Source: Stutzerimonas stutzeri (GTDB taxonomy: Bacteria; Pseudomonadota; Gammaproteobacteria; Pseudomonadales; Pseudomonadaceae). Taken from it: a DNA stretch of 64,000 bases. The stretch covers positions 22,826 through 86,825 of the forward strand of contig NZ_JAMOIE010000008.1 of the NCBI RefSeq assembly GCF_024448935.1, read 5' to 3'. The notes beneath the pieces were generated by a model. It had not been told where the DNA came from. It ran no database searches and saw only the letters and a program-made list of their open reading frames with translations. This document shows, in pieces, positions 15,068-24,780 of this stretch (within the stretch, counting starts at the first letter, position 1; each line of letters begins with the position of its first letter). Position numbers and translations under genes: made by a program.

Positions 15068-18000
15068 CTAAGCTTTCACAGCGCGCATGCGCTCTTCATT
15101 TTCACTTTCATTAGAGTATATGACACCTCTTAAATTGTTAATAGCTTGTCTCAAAGAGGATTCCGCATATAGCGAAACGCCCTGCCTGTACAAAATCCCC
15201 ATCGCTTTCGAGATGTTTTCGGTGGGAAACTTGGCCACCATCACCTTCCGCGTACCGGCGAAAGGCCCGGTAACCTTGATCAGGTCCTCGTTCGCAAAGT
15301 AACGACCGCCCCAGACCTTGCTTCCGGGAACCTCCATGACGGCCATGCCGTCCTGCAGGAAAAGACGCATCTCGCTTTCGTCGTCATCGCTCAAGCCTGG
15401 CGAAGTTGTGAGCTTCACCGCTGGGAACCGGTCGAGTACCTCACCACACATAGCCGCCGTTTCCACGCGAACTGGCAGGCTTTGCAAATGCTTGAGGTCG
15501 ACGCCCCTGGCCATCAGCACCCCGCGGTGACGCGCACCCCGCTCATCGGTGTAAATGATGCTGCTGCCGATGGAGCCCGCAGCCGCGATCTGCGCGGCCT
15601 TGAACAGGTTGCCGTCGAGAATCAGCCGCTGGTATGTCACGTTCCCTGCGGGCGCAGTGTCGAACCGCAGCATGAGGTCATCCAGCAATCCGGCCTTTGG
15701 CATGATCCGGAACTGGACGTCGTCCTGCAGGCTGTAGAGCGTCCGGTCGATCAGCGTTTGCCGGCCCGGTACTGCAAAGCTGAGCTCATACCCTCCAAGC
15801 AGGTGGATGTGTTTCGGGTTGTCAGGCACGGCGATCGAAGCGATAACGCCGAAATCAGTTTCACCGTCGTTGTTGGTAAACCTGGCTACGGCCCCGACCT
15901 GCAGTCCGTCGAGGACGCCATCAAGCACCTTGAGGCGGTGCATCATCTTCTGAACAGAGTTCGGCCTCTTAGCCGCCAACGCCTCGTCAACCGACTTGCA
16001 ATCCTTCGCTAAAACGGTTTCCAGAAACTTCCGTCGGTTGACCGCAAGGAACCCCTTGAGGGCAAGGAAGAAGTCCTGGTTCTGACGTCGCTCATGATTG
16101 ATCCTGAAGTGCTCAACCGCAGCAGAACCCTCACGAACCAGGCGCTTGACGGCATCCGACCTCATCGGATCCAGCGCGACGTCATACTCGATCGTCTTGG
16201 CGAAGACCGGCTGATTGAATGCGCTATCGGAATGGGGATTCCCGCTCTCGTACACCACCCGCGCCACCTCCCGCGCTCGCACATCAAGCTCTCGCGATTT
16301 CAAGGGGTTCACGCCCTTGGCGTCGAGCTCCTTGATGACCCGGAGGTATTCATTGGTGAGCGCTTCGTAGATCTGCTCTTGCTCGACCACACGCAGCATC
16401 ACAAGCCGACTGGTCAGCTTGTTGATGAAGTACGATTCTTCGCGCTCGTCCTCATTCTCCAGATTGATGTCGAGACGCTGCGCAATTCGCGGATTGGCCT
16501 CCAAATACCGGAAGGCGACCTCGTCACCAATGGCATTGATGAAGTCCGGTACCGATCGGTCCAGAGCAGCGTTGTCCTGGTTTGCGGTTGTATTGGCAGA
16601 TAGCTTCCGGAGCTTGGAATTCTGCATCGCGATGGGCCGGGCCTCGCCGATCAAGCCCGACGACAACGTCTCGATTTCCGGCGACGACGTTTGGCCCTTC
16701 CGGTTGACGCGACCGAAGAACTGCACCCGAGTGTTCACGTCCGCGGCGGACTGAAGCTCGATCATTACCCGGCGCCGCTGGTCAGGGAACTTTTCGCCGG
16801 CATGCAAGCTGATACCCGTGCTGCCGGCACGTGTCAGCAGAAGGGCATCGGTAGTGCCCGTCACGAAGTCCTTCACGATCTGCGCCTTGGGCCGTTCAAG
16901 CACAGGCGATGCAAAGAAGCTCCCTGCTCGCTGATGGATCTGCAGCTTGCGGCCGGAAAGCTCATCGCAGATGAAACCAGCCGTCGCGATTCGGGTTCGG
17001 ATCTCATCCAGTGGCGACACCGGCAGATCCGGGAAGTCATTGATCAACCCGTCCACTGTCGAAACCACATCCATGAACTCTTCGGAGGTCACGGGGACCT
17101 TGGTGGCCTCACCATAGCGGTTGGTCTCCACGTAGTAGGTCAGGCGATGCAGCATGCGGTGCAGCACATCCCGGAAGGTGAGATAGCCATCCAGTTCGGT
17201 CTCGCCCTGCAGGCTGGTTCCGAACTCTTCGGCATCAACGTCATCGAAGCCAGGCCGTAGGTCGGCCACAATGTCCACCAGGAGGGACTCCATGGTGTTC
17301 TCCAACACGATGACAGGCTTTTTGCCCTCTTCCAGGGCCTTGATAGCCCTGTCAGCAGCGAGGTCTGTCTTGATGGCCATCATGAACTGGCGGTAAATCG
17401 CGTAGAGGCGCGACCCAAAGTTGGTGCTGACCGCTCCCATCCGGTTGCCTTTGCGCTCCACCTCCGGAATGGCTTCAAGTGCTTTTTTGATCTCCTTGTT
17501 CCGCTTGTTGACCAACTCATTGATGTCGCCGGCCAAGTAGTTCATCAGCTCCAGGATCTCGGCGAGCTTGTCCGAAAGCGATCGATTTCGTTCCTCTCGC
17601 CCGTCGTCGCTGACGGTGCTAAATGCCAGATTGCTGAGGTCATGCTCGCGCCGAATAAACACGCCGTCCCGAGCCAGCATTCCCGAGAGCACCTCCTGCA
17701 GAACCTCGCCGCCAATGGCGAGCGTCTCCGGTAACGCTCCCATATCCACTGTTTCGGGGAAGAGCTCGGAATACAGCATCACGTTCTTGCCAGCCTTCAT
17801 GGCCGTCGCCGAGGAGTAAACGACGAAGTCGGCGTTGTCGATGGCGAGACCGATGTTCTGCCCGGTATTCGACTCGCCGGCCGCGTTGTGCGCTTCATCC
17901 AGCAATAACGCTTTGCCCTCCGCGATCTGGCTGATCCAGCGCGCCTTCGAAGATTTGGCTCTGTCCCGGTTGAACTGGGAATAAGTACCGAGCACCAGGT

Positions 18001-20296
18001 TGTAGGCGGGATCCACCACCCCGCCATCGAGCGCGGCCTGGATCACCGCCTTGGGTGTGGCTGGAACCAGTTTGTTGCCAGAGATCGGATCGAAGATCGA
18101 CACTCCATCGTTGACGATCATCGGCGTGAAAAGCTCGGCCGATCCGATGTCGCTGATGTCCCGCCAGAAGTCCGTGAACAACGTCGGCGTTTCGGTTAGG
18201 AAGACAACCGTCTTCTGCTGCAGGACCGAGTACCTGGCCAAGGCAGCCATCACCCGCCCTTTACCCAACCCTGTCTGGTCCGCCTCCAGGAAGCCCCTCC
18301 CCTTCTGCAAGGAGTTGATGGCCAGGGCCACCGCGTCAACCTGCTCAGGGGAGAGATAGCCGCCCAACTCCTCCACGGACCACCCCAGTTCAGCCGCCAC
18401 GAAACCGTCGACATCGCCCTCTTCTCGCACAACCTCTGTCAGAGCCATACGGGTAGGCGTCGCCAGGTTTCGGGGGACCATCGCTGTGGCCTCGCCGGCT
18501 CGGCTGAAAGCCGCATATGGCGACTGGTACGAGTTTTCTTCTTCCTCGCTGCGATCCACCGGCGCGACCGCCCTTGCCGCACCGGACTCCGTCTCAACTG
18601 GGGGATGGGATTGCTCAGCTGAGCGATCCTCCACCGGGGCATCGCCATCGAGCTCGACGACGGCCGAATCGCTGAGCGCTTCCTGAAGGCCCATTTCAGG
18701 AGTTCGAATCTCCGCCAGGCCATACTTCTCGTACATGCCGGCAGCCCATTCGAACACCTCGTCGTGGTCCAGCAGCACCGGCAGCCGATCGGGCACTTGG
18801 GCATGCCCGGCTTCCTTCCTCCCGACCACGACGATACGAATCGGGAAAGAAGCCCCCTGCTTGGTGTAAATCCCACCATCCACCTCGACGGCGTCGACCT
18901 GGTAGCGATCCGCCAACCAGTTGAAGAGATACCGAGAACCGCCTGTGACGAGCCCGGCCTGGCTGTCAAGGTAGCTGTCCGCGCCGATGATATAGACCCC
19001 TACGCCGTCGTCCGCCCGCGCCTGCAGCGACCGGATCATGATCAGGTGGTCTACCCTGCTGACCTTGAGCCCGGACATCATGCGGGGTGGCTGCAGGCCC
19101 CCAAATGGCGGGTTGCTTAAAACGACATCGAAGTCCCCGCCACCATTAAGCGAGCGGAAGTCGAAGGATGTGGCATCGCCATGCTGGAGGTTCGCCTCCG
19201 ACCGGTCTCTCCGGATCGCATCAAGGCGCCGAGCGTCGAGCTCGACGCCGGCCAAGGCGGCGTCCTTGACGGTGCATACCAGCGAGCCGTTGCCAATCGT
19301 CGGCTCCAGAACAGAACGCCCCTTGAAGCCGCCAACGATTTGCTGGACAGCAACACTCAATGGAAGCGGCGTCGAATACTGCTGCAGAGCAACGGATTCG
19401 GAGGTACGTGCAGCCAGCGGCGGTTGCCCTTCGTGCAGCTTGATGGCCAGACTGTAGGCAGCTTTAGGCGTCATCCCAGGTTGTTTGCGAATGTGCCGAA
19501 CCAGCGCGGCCTCGATTGCCTCCTGTACCTCTCTTGCCCGAGGAGAAGAGAGAACAGCCCCCTCAGGGATCTCCGTCACGATACTGCTGAAGCGCTTCAG
19601 ATCGTCGAACCGCAGGACCTTGCCGCCGGCAATCTCCCTCACCAAGCCATCGGCGCATAAAGCCAGGTCCTCCGCAGTTGCCCCATACAGGAATGTGGCA
19701 CCGCGGCTGTCGGCCTCCCGAATGATCTGTTGGGCTGGCCCCTGAATGAAGCGTCCATCCTCACCCAGGAAGACCATCTGGCCACGGTAATTCATGCCAA
19801 GCGGCCGGGCTGACATCACCGCGTTGTTGACGGTGACCGTTACCGGAAGAACCTCGTCGGGCCGGTCTTCGCTTTCGTTCCCTACGGACTGTTCGCGGCC
19901 TTGCGCCGGAACCTGCGGGGGGATGCTGATTGCCGGGGCAGAGACCTTGGGAGTGGACACAGTCGCACTAGCTGGTGAAACCGGGCGCTCCGGCATGATG
20001 CGAGTCACCCAGTTCATCGGCACCTTCACCGGATGGGCTTTGGGAAAAGCTTTCTGGATCTGCTGCAGGCTGAAGCGCAGGTCATCGCGAACCAGGAACC
20101 CCGACCGACTGCGATAGAAGCCCAGCTCGCCCAACACCTGGAGCTGGCCGTTGGTGAGATCCTGGTTCGCTACCAACACGAGGCGCTTGGTACCCGAAGG
20201 GAACTTGACTGCCACCAAGCGCGTTTCCGGATCATCTGTGTTGAGCTGGATCCAGTTGACGAGGTTCTTGGTTTGAGTGGGGGTGGCTGGTTGCAT
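15068..20296 (-). CDS. Giant N6-methylase plus Strawberry notch-like helicase
   Basis: A protein of about 1,742 residues joining two enzymes. First, a Rossmann methyltransferase with SAM-site VLEPTIGNGSL (about 329-339) and catalytic NPPF (395-398), as in adenine-N6 methylases. Second, an SF2 helicase with DQTGLGKGR (673-681), DEAH (800-803), an SSAT motif III and a C-lobe GRVNRKGQT motif, resembling the Strawberry notch family. The first 150 residues and last 500 are unassigned. Such fusions are known in conjugative elements and may travel with the DNA to counter restriction. Start is ATG 20296 or GTG 20305; no strong ribosome-binding site. Confidence 0.85.
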   Translation of the reverse strand: MQPATPTQTKNLVNWIQLNTDDPETRLVAVKFPSGTKRLVLVANQDLTNGQLQVLGELGFYRSRSGFLVRDDLRFSLQQIQKAFPKAHPVKVPMNWVTRIMPERPVSPASATVSTPKVSAPAISIPPQVPAQGREQSVGNESEDRPDEVLPVTVTVNNAVMSARPLGMNYRGQMVFLGEDGRFIQGPAQQIIREADSRGATFLYGATAEDLALCADGLVREIAGGKVLRFDDLKRFSSIVTEIPEGAVLSSPRAREVQEAIEAALVRHIRKQPGMTPKAAYSLAIKLHEGQPPLAARTSESVALQQYSTPLPLSVAVQQIVGGFKGRSVLEPTIGNGSLVCTVKDAALAGVELDARRLDAIRRDRSEANLQHGDATSFDFRSLNGGGDFDVVLSNPPFGGLQPPRMMSGLKVSRVDHLIMIRSLQARADDGVGVYIIGADSYLDSQAGLVTGGSRYLFNWLADRYQVDAVEVDGGIYTKQGASFPIRIVVVGRKEAGHAQVPDRLPVLLDHDEVFEWAAGMYEKYGLAEIRTPEMGLQEALSDSAVVELDGDAPVEDRSAEQSHPPVETESGAARAVAPVDRSEEEENSYQSPYAAFSRAGEATAMVPRNLATPTRMALTEVVREEGDVDGFVAAELGWSVEELGGYLSPEQVDAVALAINSLQKGRGFLEADQTGLGKGRVMAALARYSVLQQKTVVFLTETPTLFTDFWRDISDIGSAELFTPMIVNDGVSIFDPISGNKLVPATPKAVIQAALDGGVVDPAYNLVLGTYSQFNRDRAKSSKARWISQIAEGKALLLDEAHNAAGESNTGQNIGLAIDNADFVVYSSATAMKAGKNVMLYSELFPETVDMGALPETLAIGGEVLQEVLSGMLARDGVFIRREHDLSNLAFSTVSDDGREERNRSLSDKLAEILELMNYLAGDINELVNKRNKEIKKALEAIPEVERKGNRMGAVSTNFGSRLYAIYRQFMMAIKTDLAADRAIKALEEGKKPVIVLENTMESLLVDIVADLRPGFDDVDAEEFGTSLQGETELDGYLTFRDVLHRMLHRLTYYVETNRYGEATKVPVTSEEFMDVVSTVDGLINDFPDLPVSPLDEIRTRIATAGFICDELSGRKLQIHQRAGSFFASPVLERPKAQIVKDFVTGTTDALLLTRAGSTGISLHAGEKFPDQRRRVMIELQSAADVNTRVQFFGRVNRKGQTSSPEIETLSSGLIGEARPIAMQNSKLRKLSANTTANQDNAALDRSVPDFINAIGDEVAFRYLEANPRIAQRLDINLENEDEREESYFINKLTSRLVMLRVVEQEQIYEALTNEYLRVIKELDAKGVNPLKSRELDVRAREVARVVYESGNPHSDSAFNQPVFAKTIEYDVALDPMRSDAVKRLVREGSAAVEHFRINHERRQNQDFFLALKGFLAVNRRKFLETVLAKDCKSVDEALAAKRPNSVQKMMHRLKVLDGVLDGLQVGAVARFTNNDGETDFGVIASIAVPDNPKHIHLLGGYELSFAVPGRQTLIDRTLYSLQDDVQFRIMPKAGLLDDLMLRFDTAPAGNVTYQRLILDGNLFKAAQIAAAGSIGSSIIYTDERGARHRGVLMARGVDLKHLQSLPVRVETAAMCGEVLDRFPAVKLTTSPGLSDDDESEMRLFLQDGMAVMEVPGSKVWGGRYFANEDLIKVTGPFAGTRKVMVAKFPTENISKAMGILYRQGVSLYAESSLRQAINNLRGVIYSNESENEERMRAVKA

Positions 20297-20317
20297 GGCG
20301 ATCACTACCGGAGGCGT

Positions 20318-20343
20318 AAAAAACAGCCGCTCGAAAGCGGCTG
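20318..20343 (-). terminator. Rho-independent terminator
   Basis: On the minus strand CAGCCGCT, a TTCG loop and AGCGGCTG form a perfect 8-bp stem followed by six T. It lies 27 bases after the stop of the 20371-21672 gene and just before the giant methylase-helicase, so the latter either needs its own promoter or relies on read-through. Confidence 0.9.
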
Positions 20344-20370
20344 AAATGGCTACTGCTTGCCTTGAAGGCG

Positions 20371-21672
20371 TTACGGACGAGGACCGGCCGGAGCCTCCTC
20401 CTCGCCCTTGAGCGCGGTATCGAACTCGCTTTCGAGCGAGGCGAAGTCGGGGGCCGGTTCCTGCGCTTCTTCAGCCGGAAGCTTCGGCGGTTGCGGCTCG
20501 GCGCCCGGGCGAACCAGAGGGGTACTGAACTGGTTCGCCAGGTAGGTGCCCGGTTCGTCGGCGAGGATGTTGAACGGCGAGAAGCCGGAGATCGTGTCGG
20601 TGCGAGCGATGCCGGGGAGGATGACCTTGCTGAACAGGTTTGCCTGTTCACCGAAAATCATTTCGTAGCGCTGGGTGCGACCGGCCTTCACCTCGCTGAT
20701 CAGCTTGAACGCTGCGTTGTTGTCCTGCGTCGGATCGCCGGCGTAGTTCATGCGGTAGCCGGGAATGCTTTCCACACGCACGTCGCCATTGACCAGGCCG
20801 GCGAACAGGTCGTCGTTCGGGATGCCCTTGAAGATGTTGTTCTTGAACAGATCTTCCAGGGTTTTCTCGGTGTCGGGCACGTACTCGTCACCGTCGCGCT
20901 TGAAGCCGACGTACACAGCACGAGTCAGTACATCTTCACCATCAGTCACCCGCAGCAGCGCGAGCGCCTTGGTGCCACGGCCGAGTTGTTCGGCGAGGAC
21001 TTCTTCCAGATCCTGGCGGCTGCGCACATTGCGGGCGTTCGACGGCTCCACGGTATCGATGTGCACTTGCGGTTTGTCGTTCGGGCCGAGGGCCTCCAGC
21101 TTCTGGACCGCCCAGGTAACGGGAAACTCCTTCTCGAAGGTGCCATGGTCGGTCTTGACGCGGGCCGTCACGGTACGGGCGTTCACTGGCAGGGTGATGC
21201 GCTCGGGCTCGCCCGGCTGCACCGCGGGGTTCTTGAACGAGATACGCGGCGCCGTCGCCAGGATGTTCTCGATGAACGAGCGGTTGTCGTGGTCGGTGTC
21301 ATTGCTGGACGCCAGGGTGTTGAGCCAGCGCGAGCTGAGTACGCGCTTGCCATCCTCCATCTCGTCGCTGAAGAAGCAACCTTCCAGGGTGAGGAAGGTG
21401 CCCTTCGCGGCATCCGGGGCGGCCAGCGACTTCTTGCCGTTGCCCTTGACGAAGTTGGTCAGGGATTTACTCGCGGACTCGCCGCGGAAGGTGACGACGA
21501 TCTCTTCGCCGGCTTTCACCTTGGGGTTGCTCTCGTTCAGCAGCTTCCCGGTCAGCTTGACCGCGCCGTTCGATTCCACGGCGGTGCTGACCTCGAACAC
21601 GGCGCCGAAGGCGTCGTACTTCTTGTCGGCGCCGCCCTTGTTTACATCTTGGATACGCTTCAGCAGGGACAT
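20371..21672 (-). CDS. Hypothetical acidic protein (433 aa)
   Basis: A soluble, moderately acidic protein beginning MSLLKRIQDVNKGGADKKYD, with beta-rich stretches in the first 220 residues and a Pro/Glu-rich tail (about 385-433). AAGGAG precedes the ATG. The frame uses strong GC-rich codons and ends at a perfect terminator, so it is probably well expressed. Lying between the UvrD-like helicase and the methylase-helicase, it may be a DNA-binding or structural partner, but no domain can be named. Confidence 0.65.
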   Translation of the reverse strand: MSLLKRIQDVNKGGADKKYDAFGAVFEVSTAVESNGAVKLTGKLLNESNPKVKAGEEIVVTFRGESASKSLTNFVKGNGKKSLAAPDAAKGTFLTLEGCFFSDEMEDGKRVLSSRWLNTLASSNDTDHDNRSFIENILATAPRISFKNPAVQPGEPERITLPVNARTVTARVKTDHGTFEKEFPVTWAVQKLEALGPNDKPQVHIDTVEPSNARNVRSRQDLEEVLAEQLGRGTKALALLRVTDGEDVLTRAVYVGFKRDGDEYVPDTEKTLEDLFKNNIFKGIPNDDLFAGLVNGDVRVESIPGYRMNYAGDPTQDNNAAFKLISEVKAGRTQRYEMIFGEQANLFSKVILPGIARTDTISGFSPFNILADEPGTYLANQFSTPLVRPGAEPQPPKLPAEEAQEPAPDFASLESEFDTALKGEEEAPAGPRP

Positions 21673-21707
21673 AGTGTGGTGCTCCTTGTCGGGGGATAAA
21701 TCGTTGA

Positions 21708-23222
21708 TTACGCCATGGAAGGACGACTGGAGCGGTTGGCCGCCAGTTCTTCGAGGTGTTCGAGGTAGGCCTCCAGCTGCTCATTGAGGTGGAGAACGCG
21801 CTGCGCTCGGGTTACCCCGACGTAGTTGACGTTGATCTCCTCGATCAGGTTGGTGTCGGCCTTGCTCATGTCGATCAACTGGCCGGTGTCGGAGTCGAGA
21901 AACTCCATGAAGTCGCCAGCCAGCTGGACATTGGGGAATTCGAGCCCTTTCGACTTGTGGCCCGTGGTGAGGATCAGACGGTTGTCCGCAACGTTGCCGT
22001 CTTCGACCGGTGCCAGGGCTGCCCGCTCGATTCGCTCCAACAAACCTGGGATATCCCGGCCATAGGCAGTGACGATCTTGCAGCGCGACTTAACTTCGCG
22101 GTCGTTGATCATTTCGGCGTATTCCACCAGCTCATCGAAGCTGCTGAAGGACCGGATGAATGGATCCTTCACCTGGCCTTTGATCGACAACTGATAGACG
22201 TCCAGGATCTGATCGAAGCGGTAACCGCGGATGTCACCGACGAAGGAGAAGGGCTCGTTCTTGGTCAGAGCTTTCACGGCCCGGTCGAACAGCGCAGCAT
22301 TGCCTCGGCTGAGGTACGCATAGCCCTCGCTGGCAGTCAGAGGACGGATCTTGCTTTCCGCCCCCAGTCCACGCAGATGAACGACATCACCCTTGAGGTC
22401 CAGGATGCGGTTAGCCACTTCCGCCACTTCGTTGCCGAAGCGGAACGAGCCCGTCAGGTAGAAGGTTTCGTCCGAGGGGATGAGCTCCATCGCGTTGCTC
22501 GCACCACGGAAGCCGTAGATCGCCTGATGGCGATCGCCCACATACACCTTCTTCGCCTGCTGCTGATTTACGATTGCTTGGGTGACGGGATTGGTATCTT
22601 GCGCTTCGTCGAAAAGGATCAGGTCGTAGGGCAGTCGACGACCTGCGACCTGGTAGAGCTTGAGGTACCCGTCATGCAGCATCGGGACTTCGGAGCGCAG
22701 ATCCTGCATTGCGGTCCAGACCTGCATCGCGTCCTGCAAGATCCGCTGCGGATCGAAATGGCTACGCTCGACCGGGGCGTCGCCGATGCTGACGTGCTTC
22801 GGGCTAAGCGTGGAATCGGCCGACACGAGGTAGTTTTTCACGGTCTCGATCACGCGACCGCCATACAAGTTGTGGGCACTCGACGGGACGCCCGACAGGC
22901 TGGAGGTCAGCTGTCGAGTAACATGGAAGGGCTTGATGTCCCCCTGAAGCTTGCCATGTACGTTGCCGTAGTCACGGCCAATGGCGCCGTAGGCAAGCGA
23001 ATGTGCGGTCTTGCAGGTGACGTTGGATGGGAACTTCCTGGAGGCCTCGACCTGGATCGATTTGTTGAACGCGACATATAGCTGACGCTTGTCGCGCTTG
23101 GCCTCGGCGATGCCTCGCAACGTGGTGGTCTTGCCAGTGCCAGCACCGGCTTCGATCTTGATTACATCGGAGTTGCTTTCGCAGGGAGCACGTTGCTCCT
23201 CGGTCATCTGCAGGCCATCCAT
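21708..23222 (-). CDS. UvrD/Rep-family (FBH1-like) DNA helicase
   Basis: A 504-residue SF1A helicase, short for the family (UvrD is about 720). Seen: Walker A EAGAGTGKTT (24-33), DEAQD (205-209), GDRHQAIYGFRGA, TGHKSKGLEF and the C-terminal VGVTRAQRVLHL. The compact size and GDRHQAIYGFRGA resemble bacterial FBH1-like helicases involved in controlling RecA filaments. It would move 3' to 5' on single-stranded DNA. A promoter-operator precedes it at 23239-23272. Confidence 0.9.
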   Translation of the reverse strand: MDGLQMTEEQRAPCESNSDVIKIEAGAGTGKTTTLRGIAEAKRDKRQLYVAFNKSIQVEASRKFPSNVTCKTAHSLAYGAIGRDYGNVHGKLQGDIKPFHVTRQLTSSLSGVPSSAHNLYGGRVIETVKNYLVSADSTLSPKHVSIGDAPVERSHFDPQRILQDAMQVWTAMQDLRSEVPMLHDGYLKLYQVAGRRLPYDLILFDEAQDTNPVTQAIVNQQQAKKVYVGDRHQAIYGFRGASNAMELIPSDETFYLTGSFRFGNEVAEVANRILDLKGDVVHLRGLGAESKIRPLTASEGYAYLSRGNAALFDRAVKALTKNEPFSFVGDIRGYRFDQILDVYQLSIKGQVKDPFIRSFSSFDELVEYAEMINDREVKSRCKIVTAYGRDIPGLLERIERAALAPVEDGNVADNRLILTTGHKSKGLEFPNVQLAGDFMEFLDSDTGQLIDMSKADTNLIEEINVNYVGVTRAQRVLHLNEQLEAYLEHLEELAANRSSRPSMA

Positions 23223-23238
23223 AACAAAACCCTCGTTA

Positions 23239-23272
23239 CCTGATATTGCATCAGGATAAACAAACGAAAGTC
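23239..23272 (-). promoter_or_regulatory. Promoter-operator of the UvrD-like gene
   Basis: On the minus strand GACTTTC at 23272-23266 is followed after seven bases by TATCCT (23258-23253), with TTTACA a plausible -35 further upstream. The -10 overlaps an inverted repeat CCTGAT-5-ATCAGG at 23239-23255, a likely repressor site. The start codon is 17 bases beyond the repeat. Confidence 0.6.
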
Positions 23273-23353
23273 GTCGTGTAAAGCCTAACCTTTTAACACC
23301 TGCGCCCCCTCCCCCATCACCCGGCCAAAGCGAGCGCAGGGACCAGCTCGCGC

Positions 23354-23830
23354 CTAGCGCTCACTCACGCGGGCAATTACATCCTTCCATCCCGGCCAAT
23401 CACTCGCCGCCAAGTTGCTATTCCCCGAGGCGTGCCGATCAACCCAGTCAGCAACCTGGGCCTTCTCTTCGTCATTCATCGCGACTGCAGCGGTGATGAT
23501 GCGTTCGTAATGGGCTACTAGATGAGGGGGCGTTAGCTTGGTGGAGCCGAGGAACATTTTGCCGGCCTGCCAATCCTTGAATACCCTTTGAATCTTTCTT
23601 CCCCCGCTGCCTGGCTCCAAGAAAATAGTGGCGAAGTAGTCAATCTCAACGATTCCATCATTCGGAATACTAGGTACACCATCCGGCATCAGATGCTGCC
23701 CGTTGCAAATCACCTCAACATACTCAGGCTCTTCGGGATTGATGTCGTGCCAGTGAATTTGGTAGCCCTGTTCCCTTAAAAACTGGATGAACTGCTTAAA
23801 CAGCTTGCCTGTAGTGGTGAGTGCCTGCAT
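23354..23830 (-). CDS. Hypothetical protein (158 aa)
   Basis: A soluble protein beginning MQALTTTGKLFKQFIQFLRE with a beta-rich middle containing NDGIVEIDYFATIFLEP and a Trp-rich end (ASDWPGWKDVIARV). GAGAGGCAAT precedes the ATG. It stands alone between two intergenic regions, the upstream one holding a 16-bp palindrome. No family recognised. Confidence 0.55.
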   Translation of the reverse strand: MQALTTTGKLFKQFIQFLREQGYQIHWHDINPEEPEYVEVICNGQHLMPDGVPSIPNDGIVEIDYFATIFLEPGSGGRKIQRVFKDWQAGKMFLGSTKLTPPHLVAHYERIITAAVAMNDEEKAQVADWVDRHASGNSNLAASDWPGWKDVIARVSER

Positions 23831-23873
23831 AGATTGCCTCTCGCGTTTTTCTCGTTACAATGCAAGTATATAA

Positions 23874-23889
23874 TTGAACTTCAGTTCAA
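23874..23889. promoter_or_regulatory. 16-bp palindrome TTGAACT-TC-AGTTCAA
   Basis: Perfect 7-base arms around TC. It overlaps the stop codon of the 23881-24780 gene and lies about 45 bases before the start of the next gene, next to an AT-rich TATATA stretch. A dimeric repressor site controlling the 23354-23830 gene is likely. Confidence 0.5.
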
Positions 23890-24780
23890 TCTGAAAGCCG
23901 CCATGTTTCTGCGAGCCAGCTCTTGCAGATGATCACCCAGATCGAAGAACCCCCACTCGTGGAGCACGGCCGCAACTCGCACCGAACGAATATCATCTCG
24001 CGGCAGAAACACAGCTCGGGAATCCTCATAAGGACGGGGCAGGCGTCGGTGCAGGTAGGCAGCGCCATAAGCCCGCATGGCATCGTGAAACGCCATGTAG
24101 CTCATCGGCTCGTCCCGTAGCGCGAATATCTCAAAGTCACGCACCAGGGAACTGACAGAAGCGCTGTTGAGGCCGTAGATCTTTAGCCGCCCCTGCAGCG
24201 GCACAGAACGACGCAACCGCGAAGCGATATAGCGTGCTGCCGCAAAGTGATGCGAGCCACCGGAGTTCATCAGGAAAAGCCGCCCATCCCACCGATAGCA
24301 GGCGAAATGATCCGAAGGATCCTCGCGATGAAGTATTCGTATCTCGGACCAGGCGAGGTTTTGATCCAGCTTTTCCAAGCTCATAGGCTCGATCATCGGT
24401 CGCGAGTTGGTGGCGACCATATCGTCAAGGCTCGCGAAGTCACGCAGCTCCGATTTCGACGCTGAAAGGCCTTCGACATCCTGAATCTCGCACCGCCATT
24501 GCTCCTTGACCTCGCGACAGCCCAAGCGGGCGAGATCCTCCCGGGTGAGATGGAAGCTGCCGTATTGGCCGCCCTGATTGCGCCACCCGAGCATTTCTCC
24601 GGCAGCTAGACGGGGCCAAGAGCCGTGCACCGCGCCACCCCATTCATGCCATAGAACAACGCTCGACGCGGCAATACTTTGAGCGGGTTCCCGCAAGTGC
24701 ACTTTCAGAGCAGGAAAGGCCTCAACAATAGCGCGGACCGAAGCGGGGATACCGAGATCATCCTGAATCATCCGCTTCAT
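23881..24780 (-). CDS. Hypothetical protein (about 299 aa)
   Basis: The frame is open from 24858, but the first 26 codons give an Arg-rich, non-protein-like sequence and no ribosome-binding site, so I place the start at the ATG at 24780 (MKRMIQDDLGIPASVRAIVE). The protein has conserved-looking patches LWHEWGGAVHGSWPRL, NSGGSHHFAAARYIASRLRR and VAAVLHEWGFFDLGDHL. The His pairs could bind metal, but the motif is not one I can name. The true start or a frameshift near the G-rich stretch at 24803-24811 is unresolved. Confidence 0.55.
   Translation of the reverse strand: MKRMIQDDLGIPASVRAIVEAFPALKVHLREPAQSIAASSVVLWHEWGGAVHGSWPRLAAGEMLGWRNQGGQYGSFHLTREDLARLGCREVKEQWRCEIQDVEGLSASKSELRDFASLDDMVATNSRPMIEPMSLEKLDQNLAWSEIRILHREDPSDHFACYRWDGRLFLMNSGGSHHFAAARYIASRLRRSVPLQGRLKIYGLNSASVSSLVRDFEIFALRDEPMSYMAFHDAMRAYGAAYLHRRLPRPYEDSRAVFLPRDDIRSVRVAAVLHEWGFFDLGDHLQELARRNMAAFRLN

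Noticed and set aside
15103..15122. CACTTTC-7-TATATG on the plus strand
   Set aside because: Lies inside the end of the methylase-helicase gene and points at no co-oriented gene.
20362..21699. A 445-codon plus-strand open frame
   Set aside because: It mirrors the 433-residue minus-strand gene, has no ribosome-binding site and its composition (His, Val and Leu-rich with no motif) is that of an antisense frame in GC-rich DNA.
21756..23081. A 441-codon plus-strand open frame
   Set aside because: It is antisense to the UvrD-like helicase, whose motifs are unambiguous.
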